DNA from: Tepidanaerobacter sp. EBM-38
GTDB taxonomy: Bacteria; Bacillota; Thermosediminibacteria; Thermosediminibacterales; Tepidanaerobacteraceae
Length of the DNA stretch: 49,404 nucleotides
Direction: 5' to 3'
Assembly: GCA_001896545.1 (NCBI GenBank)
Contig: MPOT01000024.1
Coordinates: 1-49,404, forward strand
The notes under the pieces: model-generated
The model's input: only the letters and a program-made list of their open reading frames with translations
The model's database searches: none
Told to the model about the DNA's origin: nothing
Translations under genes and position numbers: made by a program
Shown here: positions 45,769 to 49,404 of the stretch, piece by piece
Layout of the letters: the number at the start of each line of letters is the position of its first letter
Position numbering within the stretch: position 1 is the first letter of the stretch

Positions 45769-46353
45769 ATGCTCATCTATGATCTTGATATCCAATTTAA
45801 GTTTGGGAAAATAGGCATTGATACCTATAATGCTTCTATAGACCCTAAAATGGATATTCAGCAGCAAGGTGTTGAAATAAAAACTCAGTCATCAGAGTTC
45901 TCTGTTGAAAATACTTTCCCGATTATCGAAGACATTGATTGTTCCCGCTGCAGGACTGATATGGGTTATCCCCAGCCGCTTGTTGCATCTACCATATGGA
46001 GGGATGAAGCTAAACAATATGTTATGGAATATCTGGGCAGCAAATCTGCCGGAGGCGATGCCTTAGGAGCAATCGAAAAGGGTATATCCATCGGCGATAT
46101 AGTGGAAAGCGAGTCCTTTCAAGAACCGCCGGAAATCAATGTAGATGCAGTACCGAAAACACCTCCGCGCATTACCTTCAGATATGGCGAAATAAGATCA
46201 CAGCTTCTGCCCGGCAATGTTAAAGTAAATGTTTCGGGAAAACCGGTTGTCATTGACTGCGAAAAGGCAAGAATTAATATTTTTATGGAAGAAAATCCAT
46301 ACATAGCCATTAAAGCAGTTCCGAAAGGTCAAAATATAGATAGCATCGCATAG
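45769..46353 (+). CDS. DUF6470 (YviE-type) flagellar-operon protein
   Basis: A 194-residue protein of the family found between flgL and fliW in Firmicutes. Recognisable parts are IQFKFGKIGIDTYNASIDPKMDIQQQGVEI and, near the end, INIFMEENPYIAIKAV. ATG 45769 has TTAGGGGGA upstream. The function is not known; the constant position suggests a role in filament or junction assembly or its control. A 162-base gap without recognised signals separates it from flgL. Confidence 0.85.
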   Translation: MLIYDLDIQFKFGKIGIDTYNASIDPKMDIQQQGVEIKTQSSEFSVENTFPIIEDIDCSRCRTDMGYPQPLVASTIWRDEAKQYVMEYLGSKSAGGDALGAIEKGISIGDIVESESFQEPPEINVDAVPKTPPRITFRYGEIRSQLLPGNVKVNVSGKPVVIDCEKARINIFMEENPYIAIKAVPKGQNIDSIA

Positions 46354-46366
46354 GAGTTGTATTATT

Positions 46367-46822
46367 ATGACAGTAGATACCAACTTTGAGGATTTGAAAA
46401 CTGATGAAGAAAAGGTGATAACTTTTATAAACGGCATTATGGGCTTGGAACAGTATAAAAAATACTTATTGCTGAACCATCCTGGCAGTGATACTGTTAA
46501 ATGGCTGCAGGCCTTAAATGAACCCGGAATTGCCTTACCCGTTGCAGACCCATCGCATTTTTATCCTGATTATGCACCTAAAATTTCAAGAGAAGAACTT
46601 CTCAAACTAGACATAACATCGCCCCAAGAGGCGATAGTTTTGTGTGTCCTTACAATTTCCAAAGAGGCAAAAAATATCACAATGAATCTTAAGGCGCCGA
46701 TAGTTATAAATCCTGCCCAACGCATAGCCGATCAGTTTATTGCCGAAAATCCCGAATACGATATACGCCAACCTATAAACATAACAAAAAACTCCGATGA
46801 TGGGCGGTGTAAATCTTGTTAG
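46367..46822 (+). CDS. fliW: Flagellar assembly factor FliW
   Basis: A 151-residue protein. FliW binds flagellin and, when free, binds and blocks CsrA, linking flagellin translation to its export. Family marks: VITFINGIMGLEQYKKYLLL, KWLQALNEPGIALPVADPSHFYPDYAPKIS, and the end LKAPIVINPAQRIADQFI. ATG with AGGAGTTG upstream. It overlaps csrA by 7 bases, so the two antagonists are translated together. Confidence 0.96.
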   Translation: MTVDTNFEDLKTDEEKVITFINGIMGLEQYKKYLLLNHPGSDTVKWLQALNEPGIALPVADPSHFYPDYAPKISREELLKLDITSPQEAIVLCVLTISKEAKNITMNLKAPIVINPAQRIADQFIAENPEYDIRQPINITKNSDDGRCKSC

Positions 46823-47037
46823 TCCTTACAAGAAAAGCAGGAGAAGGTATATACATAGGCGAAGATGTCCTTATAAAAATCTTTGAAATCGAAGGCGATC
46901 GGGTAAAAATAGGCATCGAAGCCCCGAAAACCACAAAAGTTCTCAGACTGGAACTATATGAAGATATCAGCGGAGAAAATATAAAAGCTACAGGTGTCAG
47001 CAAAGATGTCATTGATGAGCTTTTCAAAGGCCTGTAA
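46816..47037 (+). CDS. csrA: Carbon storage regulator CsrA
   Basis: A 73-residue RNA-binding dimer that represses translation by covering GGA-containing ribosome sites, in this group mainly of flagellin. MLVLTRKAGEGIYIGEDVLIKIFEIEGDRVKIGIEAPKTTKVLRLELYEDI is the whole conserved fold. The TTG start overlaps the end of fliW, and its ribosome site GGGCGGTG lies inside fliW. Closed by a terminator. Confidence 0.97.
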   Translation: MLVLTRKAGEGIYIGEDVLIKIFEIEGDRVKIGIEAPKTTKVLRLELYEDISGENIKATGVSKDVIDELFKGL

Positions 47038-47053
47038 ATCAAAGATTTCCAAC

Positions 47054-47074
47054 AACCGCATTATTTGCGGTTTT
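47054..47074 (+). terminator. Terminator of the flagellar/csrA operon
   Basis: Arms AACCGCA (47054-47060) and TGCGGTT (47066-47072), then TTAT. Confidence 0.7.
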
Positions 47075-47097
47075 ATAATGTACCTTCCATGTCGGAG

Positions 47098-47120
47098 CTG
47101 GCGGTCGATGACCGCCCCTA
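47098..47120. repeat. REP-like hairpin GGCGGTC/GACCGCC
   Basis: Arms GGCGGTC (47100-47106) and GACCGCC (47110-47116), followed by CCTAC. The reverse complement reads TAGGGGCGGTC..., close to TAGGGGCGACC at 19601-19611. Confidence 0.5.
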
Positions 47121-47154
47121 CTAAAATAAAAAAACAGAATTTCGAGGTGTTAGA

Positions 47155-48414
47155 ATGTCCTTAAATTCCCGCGATATAATCAGATACATAGAAAAATTTA
47201 CTTTCAAGGATCAGAACATAAGCCTTTTTGATGATAACTCCTCCACAAAAGTTGAATATATTGAAATAAATAAGATGAAGATACCGCGCTTTATAAACGA
47301 ATTCTGGACATCAAGGCAAAGGCAGGCATCCCCCTTGCATGAAGTATCCTACAGAGCGTGTTTCAAACCGCAATTGCCGAGATTTTTCATAAACCTCCTT
47401 ACAGAAGAAAAAGATACCGTCTATGACCCCTTTTCCGGGCGAGGGACTACAGTAATTGAAGCCGGAATTCTTGGGAGAAATATCATTTCAAATGATATAA
47501 ATCCCCTTAGCCGAATCCTAACAATGCCAAGATTTTTTGTTCCCGATATAGATGCCGTAATCGAAAGACTTGATAAAATCCCATATGATAAAAGTGCTCG
47601 AGCGGATATAGACCTTTCCATGTTCTACCATATCGATACCGAAACAGAAATAGTATCACTGAAAAATTATCTAAAACAAAGAAGTTGTGAAGGAAAAGAA
47701 GATTCATTGGACGCATGGATTAGAATGGTGGCTACGAACCGTCTGACCGGGCACTCACCTGGCTTTTTTTCAGTGTACACCCTTCCTCCCAACCAAGCAG
47801 TGACTCCTGACCGACAGCTAATAATAAATGCAAAAAGAAACCAAAAGCCGGAGTATAGAGACACCAAAAAACTCATCATCAAAAAATCAAAAAGCCTTAT
47901 AAAGAACCTTGAAAAAGCTGAAATAAAGAATCTGCATAATGCCGGTAAGACCGGCCTATTCCTTACAAAGGACGCAAGGAATACATCGGAAATACCCGAT
48001 GAATCCGTCAGCCTCACGGTAACATCACCGCCGTTTTTGGATGTGGTCCAATACGATAAAGACAATTGGCTAAGATGCTGGTTCAATGATATTGATGCCG
48101 AAGAAATCGCAAACAATATTACTATGTCAAGGACCATAGAAGAGTGGTCATCGGTCATGCAGGATGTATATAAAGAGCTTTACCGAATAACAAAAAAAGG
48201 CGGTTGGGTTGCCTTTGAAGTAGGCGAGGTAAAAGGCGGTAAAATAAAGCTGGATGAATATGTGGTGCCACTGGGTATAAATGCAGGATTTAGCTGTGCA
48301 GGCATTTTAGTAAACCGGCAGGAATTCACAAAGACATCCAATATATGGGGAGTAAAAAACAACAAATCCGGGACAAACACCAATAGAATAGTACTTTTCA
48401 CTAAAGATTTTTAA
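47155..48414 (+). CDS. Orphan DNA methyltransferase (amino-methylating)
   Basis: A 419-residue enzyme. The S-adenosylmethionine site is seen as DPFSGRGTTVIEAGILGRNIISNDINPLS (~residue 91), and the catalytic motif as TSPPF (~290), the SPPY type used by N4-cytosine and N6-adenine methyltransferases. The end KKGGWVAFEVGEVKGGKIKLDEYV matches the family's late motifs. Motif I comes before the catalytic motif. No restriction enzyme gene lies beside it, so it is an orphan or part of an incomplete system; a TRM11-like RNA methyltransferase is the alternative. ATG with GAGGTG upstream; stands alone after the csrA terminator. Confidence 0.8.
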   Translation: MSLNSRDIIRYIEKFTFKDQNISLFDDNSSTKVEYIEINKMKIPRFINEFWTSRQRQASPLHEVSYRACFKPQLPRFFINLLTEEKDTVYDPFSGRGTTVIEAGILGRNIISNDINPLSRILTMPRFFVPDIDAVIERLDKIPYDKSARADIDLSMFYHIDTETEIVSLKNYLKQRSCEGKEDSLDAWIRMVATNRLTGHSPGFFSVYTLPPNQAVTPDRQLIINAKRNQKPEYRDTKKLIIKKSKSLIKNLEKAEIKNLHNAGKTGLFLTKDARNTSEIPDESVSLTVTSPPFLDVVQYDKDNWLRCWFNDIDAEEIANNITMSRTIEEWSSVMQDVYKELYRITKKGGWVAFEVGEVKGGKIKLDEYVVPLGINAGFSCAGILVNRQEFTKTSNIWGVKNNKSGTNTNRIVLFTKDF

Positions 48415-48493
48415 CCTATTCCTTTATTATGAAAAATATGATAAGCTATAATTGCTTTACTTGAATTTGCAGTGGAGAATGAGGAGGGCCTTT

Positions 48494-48868
48494 ATGGACG
48501 ATAGTCAGTTTAAAGAATTGGTATTGCAGCAATTAAAAATCTTAACTGATGGCCAAGTCAAAATGGAAACTCGTCTAACTAAACTAGAGCAAGGTCAGGC
48601 TCAATTAGTGGAAGGTCAGACTAAGTTGGAACAAAGCCAGATTAGGTTAGAACAAAGCCAGGCTAAGTTAGTAGAAAGTCAGACTAAGTTGGAACAAAGC
48701 CAGGCAAAACTAGAACAAAGACAGGCTAAGCTGGAACAAGGTCAGGCTAGACTGGAGAAAGGCCAAAAAGCTATTCACAACGAGTTGAAATACATATGGG
48801 ACGACATAAAGAAACTGGACAATCGACTATGTGCCCAAGAAGAGAAACTTGCGCGCCAAAGCAGGTGA
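48494..48868 (+). CDS. Heptad-repeat coiled-coil protein
   Basis: A 124-residue protein built around nine tandem 7-residue units (residues ~34-96) of the type (S/G)QxKLEQ, encoded by near-identical 21-base DNA repeats. It would form a long, Gln-rich coiled coil. The front (MDDSQFKELVLQQLKILTDGQ) and the end (HNELKYIWDDIKKLDNRL) are helical caps seen in related clostridial proteins of no known function. ATG 48494 has GAGGAGGGCC upstream. No signal or membrane segment. Terminator follows. Confidence 0.8.
   Translation: MDDSQFKELVLQQLKILTDGQVKMETRLTKLEQGQAQLVEGQTKLEQSQIRLEQSQAKLVESQTKLEQSQAKLEQRQAKLEQGQARLEKGQKAIHNELKYIWDDIKKLDNRLCAQEEKLARQSR
48593..48781 (+). repeat. 21-base tandem repeats within the coiled-coil gene
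   Basis: Nine units, consensus near (G/A)GYCARRCTAARYTRGAACAA, one heptad each. Units differ mainly by G/A and T/C changes. Likely to vary in number between strains by slippage. Confidence 0.75.
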
Positions 48869-48887
48869 AATAGAATACATAAGCTTT

Positions 48888-48914
48888 AAGCCCCGGTGAT
48901 TTCATCCGGGGCTT
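48888..48914 (+). terminator. Terminator after the coiled-coil gene
   Basis: Arms AAGCCCCGG (48888-48896) and CCGGGGCTT (48906-48914) around TGATTTCAT; only AAATATT follows, so the T-run is poor. The stretch from here to 49102 shows no gene. Confidence 0.6.
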
Positions 48915-49102
48915 AAATATTAAATGAAGGGATTATCCATTAGTAGGTAAAATCTACAGCGAAGGCACCCCTTGTAGAAAATAGCAGAGCAGAAAATATT
49001 AAAGAACTAAAAGTCAATAAGAATTTCAAGAACTGTGGAATAAGGTAGGAAGATAAATTTATTGGCAGAGAGGTCAATTAATATTTTTCTTATTAAGCCT
49101 CT

Positions 49103-49255
49103 TCACAGCTCTTCTCCATGGAACGGAAGTATAGTTGTTCTTCCACCTTTGTGTCTAAAGAATTTGTGACTGCCTTTTTGTCGGATCTGCTCAAACCCTA
49201 AGATCTTGAGGATTTGTACCATCTCCACTGATGAAATAATAGTTAATTTACTCAT
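49103..49255 (-). pseudogene. hicA: HicA-like toxin with premature stop
   Basis: From ATG 49255 the frame reads MSKLTIISSVEMVQILKILGFEQIRQKGSHKFFRHKGGRTTILPFHGEEL and stops at TGA 49103-49105 after 50 residues. The family's catalytic His is present in RQKGSH. Directly after the stop the same frame continues RGLIRKILIDL, the expected C-terminal helix of HicA mRNA interferases, so the stop is premature. The protein made would lack the last helix. Overlaps hicB by 4 bases. Confidence 0.75.
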
Positions 49256-49404
49256 ATAGAAATCTCTATCTGCTGAACGCCGATGAATTCATTTGCTGTA
49301 ACTTTGCTGTTATTCACTTCTAGATAAAGCTCTATAGCCTCTTTTATTCTTGGCAGCAATTCTTCAACGGTTTTAGCTTGTGTATGACATCCTCTCAATG
49401 CAGG
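49252..49404 (-). CDS. hicB: HicB-like antitoxin, C-terminal part (cut by window end)
   Basis: Open at the window edge; 50 residues visible, PALRGCHTQAKTVEELLPRIKEAIELYLE onward, the signature of the HicB/UPF0150 fold ('PALpGChtqGxTxeEal.niKeAIelyLe'). It ends with a TGA overlapping the hicA ATG (ATGA), so antitoxin and toxin are coupled in the order hicB-hicA. No DNA-binding domain follows the HicB fold, so this is the short form. The N-terminus lies outside the window. Confidence 0.85.
   Translation of the reverse strand, partial: PALRGCHTQAKTVEELLPRIKEAIELYLEVNNSKVTANEFIGVQQIEISI

Noticed and set aside
41149..47037. comF-yvyF-flgM-flgN-flgK-flgL-DUF6470-fliW-csrA as a new gene cluster
   Set aside because: This is the standard Firmicutes order; nothing novel in the gene content.
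48593..48781. Regular repeats considered as a CRISPR array
   Set aside because: Units are 21 bases, contiguous without spacers, and in frame with a protein; they are coding heptads.

Overview
The window is chromosomal DNA of an endospore-forming, flagellated member of the Clostridia. Evidence for this is the SPOCS-domain (DUF3794) spore-type proteins, a YtaF-type sporulation membrane protein, the Gram-positive comF-yvyF-flgM-flgN-flgK-flgL-DUF6470-fliW-csrA block, the low G+C content, strong AGGAGG-type ribosome sites and many TTG starts. A Thermosediminibacterales / Tepidanaerobacter-like host would fit, but that is an impression from memory of gene content, not a database result.

Layout. 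(1) 1-3.94 kb: the right end of an integrated element, with the 3' part of a phage/plasmid D5-type primase, a lone HK97-fold capsid gene, a TnpW-like small protein and a large serine recombinase, closed by two terminators. (2) 4.1-6.0 kb: a PAS / sigma-54 enhancer-binding regulator with its own promoter. (3) 6.1-15.8 kb: an island of four SPOCS proteins (one membrane-anchored and possibly with two translation starts), three glycosyltransferase genes or fragments, a TasA/camelysin-like protein without a signal peptide, a 39-codon small ORF with a perfect ribosome site, and a small protein with a winged-helix-like tail. This is the best candidate for an undescribed system, probably a glycosylated spore-surface layer or appendage. 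(4) 16.1-19.6 kb: a NitT/TauT-type ABC importer (binding protein, permease, ATPase) followed by ytaF. (5) 19.8-25.6 kb: a GlnK/GlnL(YcbA/YcbB)-like two-component pair convergent with a TAXI-type TRAP transporter operon (TAXI binding protein, DUF1850, fused permease). (6) 25.8-30.1 kb: LemA, TPM-domain protein, an unusual nucleoside kinase, cold-shock protein and the long-form hibernation factor Hpf.

(7) 30.2-36.0 kb is a decay zone. It holds a gene split by an in-frame TAA, a 3' remnant of queA, a membrane-anchored protein carrying a REP-like repeat inside its reading frame, a frameshifted vanZ flanked by direct repeats, a beta-propeller-like lipoprotein, a chimeric anti-sigma remnant next to an ECF sigma gene, and an internally deleted ISAs1-type transposase. 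(8) 36.2-41.9 kb: secA, prfB with its programmed +1 frameshift, a ZIP metal transporter and comF. (9) 41.9-47.0 kb: flagellar hook-junction, chaperone and regulatory genes ending in fliW-csrA. (10) 47.1-49.4 kb: an orphan DNA methyltransferase, a heptad-repeat coiled-coil protein, and a hicBA-like toxin-antitoxin pair in which hicA has an early stop.

No tRNA, rRNA, CRISPR array or recognised riboswitch was seen. All family assignments were made by reading motifs in translated sequence; no search was run.
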